Of a stretch of 64,000 nucleotides of DNA, positions 52,465-62,509 are shown piece after piece. This DNA is from Mycolicibacterium canariasense. Lineage in GTDB: Bacteria; Actinomycetota; Actinomycetes; Mycobacteriales; Mycobacteriaceae. Under the pieces are notes generated by a model. The model had not been told where the DNA came from and searched no databases. It saw only the letters and a list, made by a program, of their open reading frames with translations. The stretch covers positions 1-64,000 of the forward strand of contig NZ_LQOL01000058.1 in assembly GCF_002101555.1 (NCBI RefSeq), given 5' to 3'. Numbering within the stretch: the stretch's first letter is position 1; each line of letters opens with the position of its first letter. The translations under genes and the position numbers were made by a program.

Positions 52465-53147
52465 GTGAAGGACTCCATCAAAGCGGTCAAATGGGTACGG
52501 CTGGCGGCGGCAGCAGCCTCGGGGGAGCGGGCCGCGATGGCCTCGGTGAGTTCCTGATGGCAGGCGTGGTCGGCGGATTCGGAGAACGAGCCGGACGGTG
52601 CGATCTTGAGCATGTCGATCATGGCGGTACGCAGCCGGGGTAGGAACGCGTCGAACAACTGCAGCAGCACCTCGTTGTGCGCGGCGGCGATCACGGCGCG
52701 GTGAAACGCCATATCGGCGTCGACGTGGTCGGGCACCGATTGACCCGGTACGCCGCGGGCGGCCAGCGTCCGGCGGATATCGCGCAGATCGGCAGGCGTG
52801 CGCCGGGTGGCGGCCAGTGCGGCCGCCTCGGCTTCGATGGCGATGCGGGCTTCCACGACGGTGGCGATGGTGGTGCGCCGCAGCACGGTGTCCCAGTCCT
52901 CGGTGACATCGGTGGCGGTGACGAACACGCCGGCGCCCTGGCGGCTCTCCAGCACGCCCTTGCCGGCCAGCTCGCGGATCGCCTCCCGCAGCGTGGAGCG
53001 GCCCACGCCGAGCTGGGCCGCCAGGGTCGTCTCACCGGGAATGCGGTGGCCCAGCGGCCATTCACCGGCGCGGATCCGGGACAGCAGCAGCTCGGCCGCC
53101 TGGCCGGCCAGCGGATGGCGCTGCACCTGGCGAATCGGCGACGTCAC
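52461..53147 (-). CDS. GntR-family (FadR type) transcriptional regulator
   Basis: The 228-residue protein has the N-terminal winged helix (LSRIRAGEWPLGHRIPGETTLAAQLGVGRSTLREAIREL) and a C-terminal all-helical FCD domain with metal-binding histidines (FHRAVIAAAHNE and HQELTEAI). GTG start. It is first in a two-gene unit with the ABC ATPase. An imperfect inverted repeat, ACTTG at 53161 and CAAGT at 53182, in its upstream region could be the autoregulatory site. Confidence 0.85.
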   Translation of the reverse strand: MTSPIRQVQRHPLAGQAAELLLSRIRAGEWPLGHRIPGETTLAAQLGVGRSTLREAIRELAGKGVLESRQGAGVFVTATDVTEDWDTVLRRTTIATVVEARIAIEAEAAALAATRRTPADLRDIRRTLAARGVPGQSVPDHVDADMAFHRAVIAAAHNEVLLQLFDAFLPRLRTAMIDMLKIAPSGSFSESADHACHQELTEAIAARSPEAAAAASRTHLTALMESFT

Positions 53148-53295
53148 CGTGAACCTCTCTACTTGTCTGAGGAGTTTCGTCCAAGTGTAGCCATCGTGAC
53201 GCGGTCGGCACCGGCACGCCCACCTCGATCACCGCGGAGAGTGCCGTTACGGCAATGCCCTTGACCGGATGCACGGACCGGCGCCACGTACGGCC

Positions 53296-53760
53296 TCAAC
53301 GCGCCCTGAGCACCTCCAGCGCCTTGTCGGCGTGGGTGTCCATGCTGAACTCGCTGGCGATCACCGCCAGGATGGTGCGGTCGGTGTCGATGACGAACGT
53401 GGTCCGCTTGACCGGCATCAACTTGCCGAGCAGGCCGCGCTTGACCCCGAACTGGGTGGCCACCACGCCGTCGGTGTCCGACAGCAGCGGATAGTCGAAG
53501 TTCTGCTGATCGGCGAAGCGGGCCTGCTTGTCCACCGCGTCGGCGCTGATCCCCACCCGGGTCGCGCCGACGGCGGCGAACTCGGCGGCCAGGTCGCGGA
53601 AGTGGCAGGCCTCCTTGGTGCAGCCCGGTGTCATCGCGGCCGGGTAGAAGAACAGCACCACCGGTCCGTCGGCCAGCAACCCCGACAGGCTGCGCACGGT
53701 GGCCGTCTGGTCGGGAAGTTCGAACTCCGCGACGGTGTCACCCGTCTTCAAGGCAGTCAT
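53296..53760 (-). CDS. bcpB: Peroxiredoxin, bacterioferritin comigratory protein type
   Basis: Thiol peroxidase that reduces hydroperoxides. The 154-residue protein has the peroxidatic cysteine C47 and the resolving cysteine C52 in PAAMTPGCTKEACHFRD, the five-residue spacing of the helical BCP subclass. GTRVGISADAVDKQARF is the conserved arginine segment. It is divergent from trpE across a 69-bp gap. Corresponds to Rv1608c; the chaA gene that precedes it in M. tuberculosis is not here. Confidence 0.94.
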   Translation of the reverse strand: MTALKTGDTVAEFELPDQTATVRSLSGLLADGPVVLFFYPAAMTPGCTKEACHFRDLAAEFAAVGATRVGISADAVDKQARFADQQNFDYPLLSDTDGVVATQFGVKRGLLGKLMPVKRTTFVIDTDRTILAVIASEFSMDTHADKALEVLRAR

Positions 53761-53829
53761 GATTCATCACGCTACTGGGGCGAGCGACGCATGCCGAGGT
53801 CGCTGTCGTCCGTCTGGGAGGATTGCCCC

Positions 53830-55398
53830 GTGCAGACACTGGCATCAACCACCTCACGCGAGGATTTCCGGACACTGGCGGCCGAGCACCGGGTGGTCCC
53901 GGTGACCCGCAAGGTGCTCGCCGACAGCGAGACCCCGCTGTCGGCGTACCGGAAACTGGCCGCCAACCGCCCCGGCACCTTCCTGCTGGAGTCGGCGGAG
54001 AACGGGCGGTCGTGGTCGCGCTGGTCGTTCATCGGGGCCGGTGCGCCCTCGGCCCTGACGGTGCGTGACGGCCAGGCCGTGTGGCTGGGCAGCACCCCGC
54101 AGGGCGCCCCGTCCGGCGGTGACCCGCTGCAGGCGCTGCGCAGCACGCTTGAGCTGCTGGCCACCGCGCCGGTGCCGGGCCTGCCGCCGCTGTCCTCGGG
54201 CCTGGTCGGCTTCTTCGCCTACGACCTGGTGCGCCGGCTGGAGCGGCTGCCCGAACACACGGTCGACGATCTGCACCTGCCCGACATGCTGCTGCTGCTG
54301 GCCACCGATATCGCCGCCGTCGACCACCACGAGGGCACCATCACGCTGATCGCCAACGCGGTGAACTGGAACGGCACCGACGAGCGGGTCGACTGGGCCT
54401 ACGACGACGCGGTGGCCCGCCTCGATGTCATGACGGCCGCGCTGGGTGAGCCGTTGCACTCGTCGGTGGCCACCTTCTCCCGGCCCGCACCGCAGCACCG
54501 CTCGCAGCGCACCGTCGCCGAGTACACCGCCATCGTCGACAAGCTCGTCGGTGACATCGAAGCCGGTGAGGCGTTCCAGGTGGTGCCGTCGCAGCGGTTC
54601 GAGATGACCACCACCGCCGATCCCATCGACGTCTACCGAATGCTGCGGGTGACCAACCCCAGCCCCTACATGTATCTGTTCAACGCGCCCAACGCCGAAG
54701 GCGGCCTGGACTTCTCGATCGTCGGTTCCAGTCCCGAGGCCCTGGTCACGGTGCAGGACGGCAAGGCCACCACCCATCCGATCGCCGGCACCCGGTGGCG
54801 CGGCGCCACCGAGGAGGAGGACGTCCTGCTGGAGAAGGAGCTGCTGGCCGACGACAAGGAACGCGCCGAGCACCTCATGCTCGTCGATCTGGGCCGCAAC
54901 GACCTGGGCCGAGTGTGCGAGCCCGGCACCGTACGGGTCGAGGACTACAGCCATATCGAGCGCTACAGCCACGTCATGCACCTGGTCTCGACGGTCACCG
55001 GGCAGCTGGCCGAGGGCCGCACCGCCCTGGACGCGGTGACCGCCTGCTTCCCGGCGGGCACGTTGTCCGGGGCGCCGAAGGTGCGGGCCATGGAGCTCAT
55101 CGAGGAGGTCGAGCTGACCCGGCGGGGGCTGTACGGCGGGGTGCTCGGCTACCTGGACTTCGCCGGCAACGCCGACTTCGCCATCGCCATCCGCACCGCG
55201 CTGATGCGCGACGGCACCGCCTACGTGCAGGCCGGCGGCGGCGTGGTGGCCGACTCGAACGGGCCGTACGAGTACAACGAGTCCACCAACAAGGCCAAGG
55301 CGGTGCTGGCCGCGGTGGCTGCCGCCGAGACGCTTCAGATTCCCCGGTCGCTGCGCTCCTGCCCGCCGGTGCAGATTCCCGAGGCGCAGACGCCGTGA
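53830..55398 (+). CDS. trpE: Anthranilate synthase component I
   Basis: Makes anthranilate from chorismate with ammonia from TrpG, which is not in this window. I start at the GTG at 53830 (522 residues) because GGGAGG lies upstream and the M. tuberculosis protein is 516. The tryptophan feedback site is near LLESAENGRSWSRWS. The catalytic half has IAGTRWRGATEEED, LVDLGRNDLGRVC, HVMHLVSTVTGQL and TLSGAPKVRAMELI. No leader peptide or attenuator is seen in the short upstream gap. Confidence 0.96.
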   Translation: MQTLASTTSREDFRTLAAEHRVVPVTRKVLADSETPLSAYRKLAANRPGTFLLESAENGRSWSRWSFIGAGAPSALTVRDGQAVWLGSTPQGAPSGGDPLQALRSTLELLATAPVPGLPPLSSGLVGFFAYDLVRRLERLPEHTVDDLHLPDMLLLLATDIAAVDHHEGTITLIANAVNWNGTDERVDWAYDDAVARLDVMTAALGEPLHSSVATFSRPAPQHRSQRTVAEYTAIVDKLVGDIEAGEAFQVVPSQRFEMTTTADPIDVYRMLRVTNPSPYMYLFNAPNAEGGLDFSIVGSSPEALVTVQDGKATTHPIAGTRWRGATEEEDVLLEKELLADDKERAEHLMLVDLGRNDLGRVCEPGTVRVEDYSHIERYSHVMHLVSTVTGQLAEGRTALDAVTACFPAGTLSGAPKVRAMELIEEVELTRRGLYGGVLGYLDFAGNADFAIAIRTALMRDGTAYVQAGGGVVADSNGPYEYNESTNKAKAVLAAVAAAETLQIPRSLRSCPPVQIPEAQTP

Positions 55399-55994
55399 TC
55401 CGGATCGCGCAGGCCCTGCTGGCGCTGGCGGCGCTGGCGTTGTGGGGTGCGTCGCGGCTGACCTGGGTCCAGGTGCAGTCCTTCGACGGCCTCGGACAGC
55501 CCAAGTCCTCGACCCTGACGGGTGCCCAGTGGTCGACGGCGCTGGTGCCGTTGGCTCTGGTGCTGCTGGCCGCGGCGGTTGCGGCGCTGGCCGTGCGCGG
55601 CTGGGCGCTGCGGCTGCTGGCGGTGCTGGTGGCCGTCTGCAGCGCCGCGCTGGCCTACCTGGGGATCAGCTTGTGGGTGGTCCGCGATATCGCGGTGCGC
55701 GGCGCCGACCTGGCCCAGGTCCCGGTCGCCGCGCTGGTCGGTTCGTCGCGCCAGTACGTGGGAGCCGGGGTCACGGTGGCCGCGGCCGTGCTGACCCTGG
55801 CGGCCGCGGTGCTGCTGATCCGGTCCGCCGCGACCGCGCGCGCCACCAAGTACGTCGCACCGGCCGCCCGCCGGCAGGCGGTCAACAGCGAAAGCGCAGC
55901 GGACGGGATGTCGGAGCGGATGATCTGGGATGCGCTCGACGAGGGGTCGGACCCAACGGATCCGGACGCAGGTTCTGACTCGAAGGGTCGGTGA
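55395..55994 (+). CDS. Trp-biosynthesis associated membrane protein (Rv1610-like)
   Basis: The 199-residue protein has four hydrophobic helices, an intervening polar segment with SRQYVG, and a charged C-terminal tail ending in DPDAGSDSKGR. Homologues sit between trpE and trpC in actinobacteria and are named for that place; no enzymatic role is known. GTG start in a GTGA overlap with trpE indicates coupled translation. Confidence 0.85.
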   Translation: MIRIAQALLALAALALWGASRLTWVQVQSFDGLGQPKSSTLTGAQWSTALVPLALVLLAAAVAALAVRGWALRLLAVLVAVCSAALAYLGISLWVVRDIAVRGADLAQVPVAALVGSSRQYVGAGVTVAAAVLTLAAAVLLIRSAATARATKYVAPAARRQAVNSESAADGMSERMIWDALDEGSDPTDPDAGSDSKGR

Positions 55995-56016
55995 TCGACG
56001 GTGTGGTGCAGGCGAC

Positions 56017-56022
56017 TAACCT
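56017..56022 (+). promoter_or_regulatory. Candidate internal -10 before trpC
   Basis: TAACCT in the 80-bp gap after the membrane gene, 52 bp before the trpC ATG. It could let trpCBA-lgt be transcribed apart from trpE. No -35 is evident. Confidence 0.3.
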
Positions 56023-56074
56023 CTAGGCAGATCAATCCGGGAGCGTCCCGGCCGACGGAGAAGGACGAGGGCTC

Positions 56075-56893
56075 ATGAGTTCGGGGACCGTGCTCGACTC
56101 CATCATCGAAGGAGTTCGCGCCGACGTTGCCGCCCGTGAAGCCGCGGTTCCGTTCGCCGACATCAAACAGCTGGCCAAGGACGCGCCGCCGCCGCTGGAC
56201 GTGATGGCGGCGTTGCGGCAGCCGGGCATCGGCGTCATCGCGGAGGTTAAGCGGGCCAGCCCGTCGCGGGGTGAGCTGGCGTCCATCGCCGACCCGGCGG
56301 AATTGGCCAGGGCCTACCAGGACGGCGGCGCGCGGGTGATCAGCGTGCTGACCGAGCAGCGCCGGTTCAACGGTTCGCTGGACGACCTGGATGCGGTCCG
56401 CGCCGCGGTGTCGATTCCGGTGCTGCGCAAGGATTTCATCGTCGGGCCGTACCAGATCCACGAGGCCCGCGCGCACGGCGCCGACATGCTGCTGCTCATC
56501 GTCGCGGCCCTGGAGCAGGACGCGTTGGTGTCCATGCTGGACCGCACCGAATCGCTGGGGATGACCGCGTTGGTCGAGGTGCACACCGAGGAAGAGGCCG
56601 ACCGTGCCCTGCAGGCCGGCGCCACCCTGATCGGGGTCAACGCCCGCGACCTCAAGACGCTCGAGGTCGACCGCGACTGTTTCGCCCGGATCGCCCCCGG
56701 GCTGCCCAGCAGCGTCATCCGGGTCGCCGAGTCCGGCGTGCGTGGCACCGCGGACCTGCTGGCCTACGCCGGCGCCGGGGCCGACGCGGTGCTGGTCGGT
56801 GAGGGGCTGGTCACCAGCGGTGACCCGCGCAGCGCCGTCGCCGACCTGGTCACCGCCGGCACGCATCCGTCCTGCCCCAAGCCCGCCCGTTAG
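56075..56893 (+). CDS. trpC: Indole-3-glycerol phosphate synthase
   Basis: Closes the indole ring of indoleglycerol phosphate from CdRP. The 272 residues equal M. tuberculosis TrpC. Catalytic blocks: VIAEVKRASPSRGEL (lysine), VLRKDFIV, EVHTEEEAD, IGVNARDLKT and VAESGV. ATG after GAGGG. trpB follows with no gap. Confidence 0.96.
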   Translation: MSSGTVLDSIIEGVRADVAAREAAVPFADIKQLAKDAPPPLDVMAALRQPGIGVIAEVKRASPSRGELASIADPAELARAYQDGGARVISVLTEQRRFNGSLDDLDAVRAAVSIPVLRKDFIVGPYQIHEARAHGADMLLLIVAALEQDALVSMLDRTESLGMTALVEVHTEEEADRALQAGATLIGVNARDLKTLEVDRDCFARIAPGLPSSVIRVAESGVRGTADLLAYAGAGADAVLVGEGLVTSGDPRSAVADLVTAGTHPSCPKPAR

Positions 56894-58149
<1,256 letters not shown>

Positions 58150-58153
<4 letters not shown>

Positions 58154-58938
58154 GCCGACTCGGCACCCTGTTCGACACGTGCCGCGCCGAGGGGCGTTCC
58201 GCACTGATCGGCTATCTCCCGACCGGCTATCCCGATGTGGACACGTCCATCGAGGCGATGGTGGCGCTGGTCGAATCCGGTTGCGACATCGTCGAAGTGG
58301 GTGTCGCTTACTCGGATCCGGGAATGGACGGGCCGACCATCGCCAGGGCGACCGAGGCCGCGTTGGCCGGTGGGGTGCGGGTGCGGGACGCGCTGCGGGC
58401 CGTCGAAGCGATCAGCAACGCCGGTGGGCGGGCCGTGGTGATGACGTATTGGAATCCGGTGTTGCGGTGGGGCGTGGATGCTTTCGCGCGCGATCTGGCG
58501 GCGGCCGGAGGAATGGGGTTGATCACCCCGGACCTGATTCCGGACGAGGCGGGGGACTGGGTGGCGGCCTCCGAGCGGCACGACCTGGACCGCATCTTCT
58601 TGGTGGCCCCGTCGTCCACCCCCGAGCGGCTGGCCGCGACGGTGCAGGCGTCGCGCGGGTTCGTCTACGCCGCCTCGACGATGGGTGTGACCGGCGCGCG
58701 TGACGCGGTGTCCAACGCTGCTCCGGAGTTGGTGCAGCGGATCAGGGAGATCTCCGACATCCCGGTGGGGGTCGGTCTCGGTGTGCGCTCACGCGAGCAG
58801 GCCGCCGAAATCGGTGCCTACGCCGACGGGGTGATCGTGGGGTCGGCGTTGGTGTCCGCGCTGGATGCCGGCATTCCGGCGCTGCGGGCACTGACCGCGG
58901 AGCTTTCCGAGGGCGTGCGGCAGGGGATTCCCGCATGA
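58150..58938 (+). CDS. trpA: Tryptophan synthase alpha chain
   Basis: Cleaves indoleglycerol phosphate to indole and G3P and channels indole to TrpB. The 262-residue TIM barrel has catalytic E49 and D60 in VEVGVAYSDPGMDGP, with STMGVTG and VGVGLGVRS later. GTG start sharing GTGA with trpB. The stop overlaps lgt by ATGA, so the trp mRNA continues into a lipoprotein gene. Confidence 0.96.
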
Positions 58939-60644
58939 CCGAGACGATCCTGGCTTATATCCCGAGCCCGGCGCAGGGCGTGTGGCATATCGGCCCGGTG
59001 CCGATTCGGGCGTATGCGCTGTGCATCATCGCCGGCATCGTGGCGGCGTTGGTCATCGGCGATCGCCGGTGGGCAGCGCGCGGTGGTGAGCCGGGCGTCA
59101 TCTACGACATCGCCTTGCTGGCCGTGCCGTTCGGGCTGGTCGGTGGCCGGCTGTACCACGTGATGACCGACTGGAAGACGTACTTCGGCGATGGTGGCGC
59201 CGGGTTGGGTGCGGCGTTCCGGATCTGGGATGGCGGCCTGGGGATCTGGGGCGCGGTGGCGCTCGGGGCCGTCGGTGCGTGGATCGGCTGCCGGATGCGC
59301 GGTGTTCCCCTGCCCGCGTTCGGTGATGCGATTGCGCCGGGCATCATCCTGGCCCAGGCGATCGGGCGGTTGGGTAACTATTTCAACCAGGAGCTGTACG
59401 GCCGTGAGACCACGGTGCCGTGGGGCTTGGAGATCTACGAGCGGCGTGACGCCAGCGGCGCGCTGAACACCCTGAACGGTGTTTCCGACGGCCAACTCGT
59501 CGCGGTGGTGCACCCGACGTTCCTGTACGAGTTGTTGTGGAACCTGCTGATCTTCGCGCTGCTGCTGTGGATCGACAAGCGGTTCAACATAGGGCACGGA
59601 CGGTTGTTCGCCCTGTACGTTGCCGGATATTGCGTGGGCCGGTTCTGGGTCGAGTTGATGCGCAGCGACCCGGCGTCCATGCCCGTCGACGGTATCCGGG
59701 TGAACACCTTCACCTCGACGTTCGTCTTCATCGCGGCGGTGGTGTACGTCATGGTCGCACCGAAGGGCAGGGAAGCCCCGGAGACGTTGCGCGGCAAGCA
59801 GGATGCCGATGCGGAGTCCCCGGTCGACGACATTCTGGCCAAGGAGCTCGCGACCGTGGGCGCGACCACCGGCGTGGTGGCGGCCGCGACCGTCGCCGGT
59901 GATGCCGAGGACGAAGATGCCGCCGCGGTGGGTGACACCGAGGCTGAGGATGCCGCCGCCGAGGATGTGGCGGCGGAAGCCGAGGCCGCGGACGAGGCCG
60001 AGGAGCCCGTCGATGCCGGCACCCTCGAGGTGGCCGGGGAGCCGGTCGAAGAGTCGATCGAAGATTCGAGCGAAGGGGAGTCCGACCCGTTCGACATCGG
60101 GCACGAGTTGGAGGTTGCGGCGGAGTCGTTGGCGGCCGAGCGCGAGGCGGAGTCTCACGAGGCTGACGCTGCTGACGAAGGTGAGCCGGCCGCCGAAGAC
60201 AGCGTCGAAGAGCCCGGCGAAGAGCCGGCGGAAGACGCCGTCGAGGAAGCGGAAGCCATAGACGCGGCCGAGGGTGAGGCCGAAGAGCCGGTCGAAGAAG
60301 AGTCCGAGCCGTTCGACATCGGGCACGAGTTGGAGGCTGCGGCGGAGTCGTTGGCGGCCGACCATGACGGCGGCGAGGACGAAGAGGGCGAAGCCCAGCC
60401 CGCCGCTGACGAAGGCGCTGATGAGGCGGACACTCCTGCAGAAGCTGAGGTTGCGGTCGAGGACGAGTCCGCCGACACTCCTGCTGATCCTGCAGCCGAA
60501 GTCGAAGCCGAAGCCGAAGCCGCAGAAGATGATTCGCCGGAGGAAGAACCCGCCGACGCGAAGTCTGAGCCGGCCGTCGAAACCCCAGCGGCGGTCGAAC
60601 CGCCACGGCGCACCCCGCGCTGGTGGCGCCGAAATAACGACTGA
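58935..60644 (+). CDS. lgt: Prolipoprotein diacylglyceryl transferase with a long acidic tail
   Basis: Transfers diacylglycerol from phosphatidylglycerol to the lipobox cysteine of prolipoproteins in the plasma membrane. The first 290 of 569 residues are the usual seven-helix enzyme, with GGLGIWGAV and the signature GRLGNYFNQELYGRET near residues 144-159. The remaining 280 residues are very rich in Glu, Asp and Ala, predicted disordered and cytoplasmic, ending in a basic RRTPRWWRRNND. Two nearly identical 21-residue copies (382-402 and 456-476) lie in the tail. Mycobacterial Lgt often has an extended C-terminus; this is a long one. Confidence 0.95.
   Translation: MTETILAYIPSPAQGVWHIGPVPIRAYALCIIAGIVAALVIGDRRWAARGGEPGVIYDIALLAVPFGLVGGRLYHVMTDWKTYFGDGGAGLGAAFRIWDGGLGIWGAVALGAVGAWIGCRMRGVPLPAFGDAIAPGIILAQAIGRLGNYFNQELYGRETTVPWGLEIYERRDASGALNTLNGVSDGQLVAVVHPTFLYELLWNLLIFALLLWIDKRFNIGHGRLFALYVAGYCVGRFWVELMRSDPASMPVDGIRVNTFTSTFVFIAAVVYVMVAPKGREAPETLRGKQDADAESPVDDILAKELATVGATTGVVAAATVAGDAEDEDAAAVGDTEAEDAAAEDVAAEAEAADEAEEPVDAGTLEVAGEPVEESIEDSSEGESDPFDIGHELEVAAESLAAEREAESHEADAADEGEPAAEDSVEEPGEEPAEDAVEEAEAIDAAEGEAEEPVEEESEPFDIGHELEAAAESLAADHDGGEDEEGEAQPAADEGADEADTPAEAEVAVEDESADTPADPAAEVEAEAEAAEDDSPEEEPADAKSEPAVETPAAVEPPRRTPRWWRRNND
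60078..60362 (+). repeat. Direct repeat in the lgt acidic tail (two 63-bp copies)
   Basis: Copies at 60078-60140 and 60300-60362 are in frame and encode the ES(D/E)PFDIGHELE block and following AAESLAA. Only three bases differ in 63, which indicates a recent duplication or strong conservation at base level. Confidence 0.88.
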
Positions 60645-60807
60645 CACACACACCGGCGGCACCTCGGGTCGGGTGCACCCACAGCTTGTCCCGCGACCAT
60701 TCGGTCAGGCGGAACGCACCGTCCCGAATGACCGCAATGGCAACGTCATCGGCCACGTAGCAGTCGCAAGGCAACGGAATCTGTGAACGGCCGCACTAAG
60801 ACCAGGG

Positions 60808-61497
60808 CTAGGTAGGGGCGGAGCCCATCTGCTCGAGTGCGAGGAGTTGCCGAGCGCTGGCCATGATGTGGTCGTCTAGCGCCCGTCGACGACGCTCGGG
60901 CTCGTCGTGACGTATCGAGTCAAGGAGCACTCGGTGTTCCTCGGGGATGGCGAAGGGGGTGTTGTGGCGCTTGGCCAAGCGGTGGATCTGCATCCTGATC
61001 CGCGGCTGGACGCTTGCCCACAACTGCATTGCGTGCTCGGAATGAGCACTGCGCACGATCATTTCGTGGAAGGACACGTCGAGTTCGTTCAGTAGATCAA
61101 GGTCTTTACGCTCGGCGGCGGCATCCATGAGGTCGACCAATTCCTGCAAGTGGTCGATAGTGGCGGAGTCAGCGCTGGCCTTCTCGATGGCGAAGGATTC
61201 GATGGCCAAGCGCACGGGCAGTAGGACACCGAGAAGTTCTTCTGCACTCACCGCAGTGACGAACGCACCGCGGTTGGGGATGTGGTGGACCAAGCCCTCG
61301 CTTTCCATCTGACGCAAGGCTTCCCGAACGGGGCCCGGGCTGGTGCTGAGATGCGCGGCGAGAACGTCCTGCTTGAGCTGCGCTCCCGGTGCTAGCTGAC
61401 CCTTGACGATCTGCTCTCGCAGCCAGTCGGCGATCTGGTGTCGGCGCGAGGGCGCCGCGAGGCCAGGCGCGACTGCCAACCCGTCAGCTTGGGTCAT
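60808..61497 (-). CDS. GntR-family (FadR type) transcriptional regulator
   Basis: The 229-residue protein has an N-terminal winged helix (DWLREQIVKGQLAPGAQLKQDVLAAHLSTSPGPVREALRQM) and a helical FCD effector domain with FHEMIVRSAHSEHAM. It is divergent from an amino-acid ABC transporter across a gap that holds an AT-rich palindrome, so it probably regulates the transporter. The gene and its surroundings are less GC-rich than the his and trp regions, hinting at transfer. ATG start. Confidence 0.87.
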   Translation of the reverse strand: MTQADGLAVAPGLAAPSRRHQIADWLREQIVKGQLAPGAQLKQDVLAAHLSTSPGPVREALRQMESEGLVHHIPNRGAFVTAVSAEELLGVLLPVRLAIESFAIEKASADSATIDHLQELVDLMDAAAERKDLDLLNELDVSFHEMIVRSAHSEHAMQLWASVQPRIRMQIHRLAKRHNTPFAIPEEHRVLLDSIRHDEPERRRRALDDHIMASARQLLALEQMGSAPT

Positions 61498-61579
61498 GCG
61501 CTCTTCTCTCTTTCCGTGTCAGTCGGATCGATCCTATGCATGCAGCGGTGTCTGCACTCGGCCTCTTGCGCACAGCTAT

Positions 61580-61595
61580 AGATTATAGATAATCT
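61580..61595. promoter_or_regulatory. AT-rich perfect palindrome in the GntR-transporter gap
   Basis: AGATTAT-AG-ATAATCT, 16 bp, 83 bp from the GntR start and 85 bp from the transporter start. AT-rich spaced inverted repeats are typical FadR-type GntR operators. Confidence 0.65.
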
Positions 61596-61679
61596 TCAAT
61601 TACGGCGATCGCGTCACATCTCAAGCGGTATCGCCCGTGTCATGGCCATAGCGGCCGCAGTCCCTACCGAAGGTTGAGG

Positions 61680-62498
61680 ATGCGTAAAGGGGTACTCGCA
61701 GTGTTCGCTGCGTGGATGGTGGTGCTGCTTCTGTCGAGCTGTAGCTCGTCGGGGCAAGGGGGCGGTATGGCCGGCGGCGGCGCCGGCGTTCTGAACAAAG
61801 TGCTCCAGTCCAAGAAGATCTCGATCGGCGTCTTCGCCGACGCGCCGCCATACGGTGTCATGAACAGCTCGGGCCAGTACGAAGGCTTCGACATCGACAA
61901 GGCGCGCGCGTTGGCCGACTCCTTGGGCGCCGAGGTCGAATTCGTCAGTACTACCAACGCCAGTCGGATCCCCATGCTGGAGACCGGCAAGGTCGATGTT
62001 GTCATCGCGGCACTGACGAATCTCGACGAGCGCGCCCAGGTCGTCGCCATGACGCGGCCCTACGCCTCTGAGGGGCAACTCGTCGTCGTACCGGCCGACA
62101 GCGACATTCGGGTCTACGACGATCTCGCAGGCAGAAACGTCGCAGCGACCAGAGGCAGCGTACCGGCCACGATCCTGCAGACCCAGTTCCCCGCTGCGAA
62201 AGCCAGTCTCTTTGACGCCGTGGCGGATTCGATTCAGGCGCTGCGCAGCGGCAAAGTCGACGCATTGATGGAGAGCACCGCGGTCGTCGCCGACATCCGC
62301 AAGAGCGAGGGCAGCGCGGTGCGTGTTCTGGAAGCCCCCGCACTGGCCCCATCTCTCGTGTCCTTCGGCGTCAAGATGGGCGACCAGATCTGGCTGAACT
62401 ACCTGAACAACTTCATCATGAACTACAACATCAGCAAGGCGGGGAACGACTCGTACAACCGGTGGCTCGGCATGGACGTGCCCGAACTGATCAAGTAG
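61680..62498 (+). CDS. Amino-acid ABC transporter substrate-binding lipoprotein
   Basis: Family 3 periplasmic-type binding protein of 272 residues. The signal is a lipoprotein type with the lipobox LSSC and lipidation cysteine C21, so Lgt would process it. GQYEGFDIDKARALADSLG is the amino-acid binding family block, and LETGKVDVVIA and LRSGKVDAL follow. ATG at 61680 is chosen after GAAGG; a TTG two codons earlier is possible. It heads an operon with two permeases and an ATPase. Confidence 0.9.
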   Translation: MRKGVLAVFAAWMVVLLLSSCSSSGQGGGMAGGGAGVLNKVLQSKKISIGVFADAPPYGVMNSSGQYEGFDIDKARALADSLGAEVEFVSTTNASRIPMLETGKVDVVIAALTNLDERAQVVAMTRPYASEGQLVVVPADSDIRVYDDLAGRNVAATRGSVPATILQTQFPAAKASLFDAVADSIQALRSGKVDALMESTAVVADIRKSEGSAVRVLEAPALAPSLVSFGVKMGDQIWLNYLNNFIMNYNISKAGNDSYNRWLGMDVPELIK

Positions 62499-62509
62499 CG
62501 CAGGCCACC

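Noticed and set aside
53761..53829. Trp leader peptide or attenuator before trpE
   Set aside because: The 69-bp gap has no short frame with tandem Trp codons and no competing hairpins.
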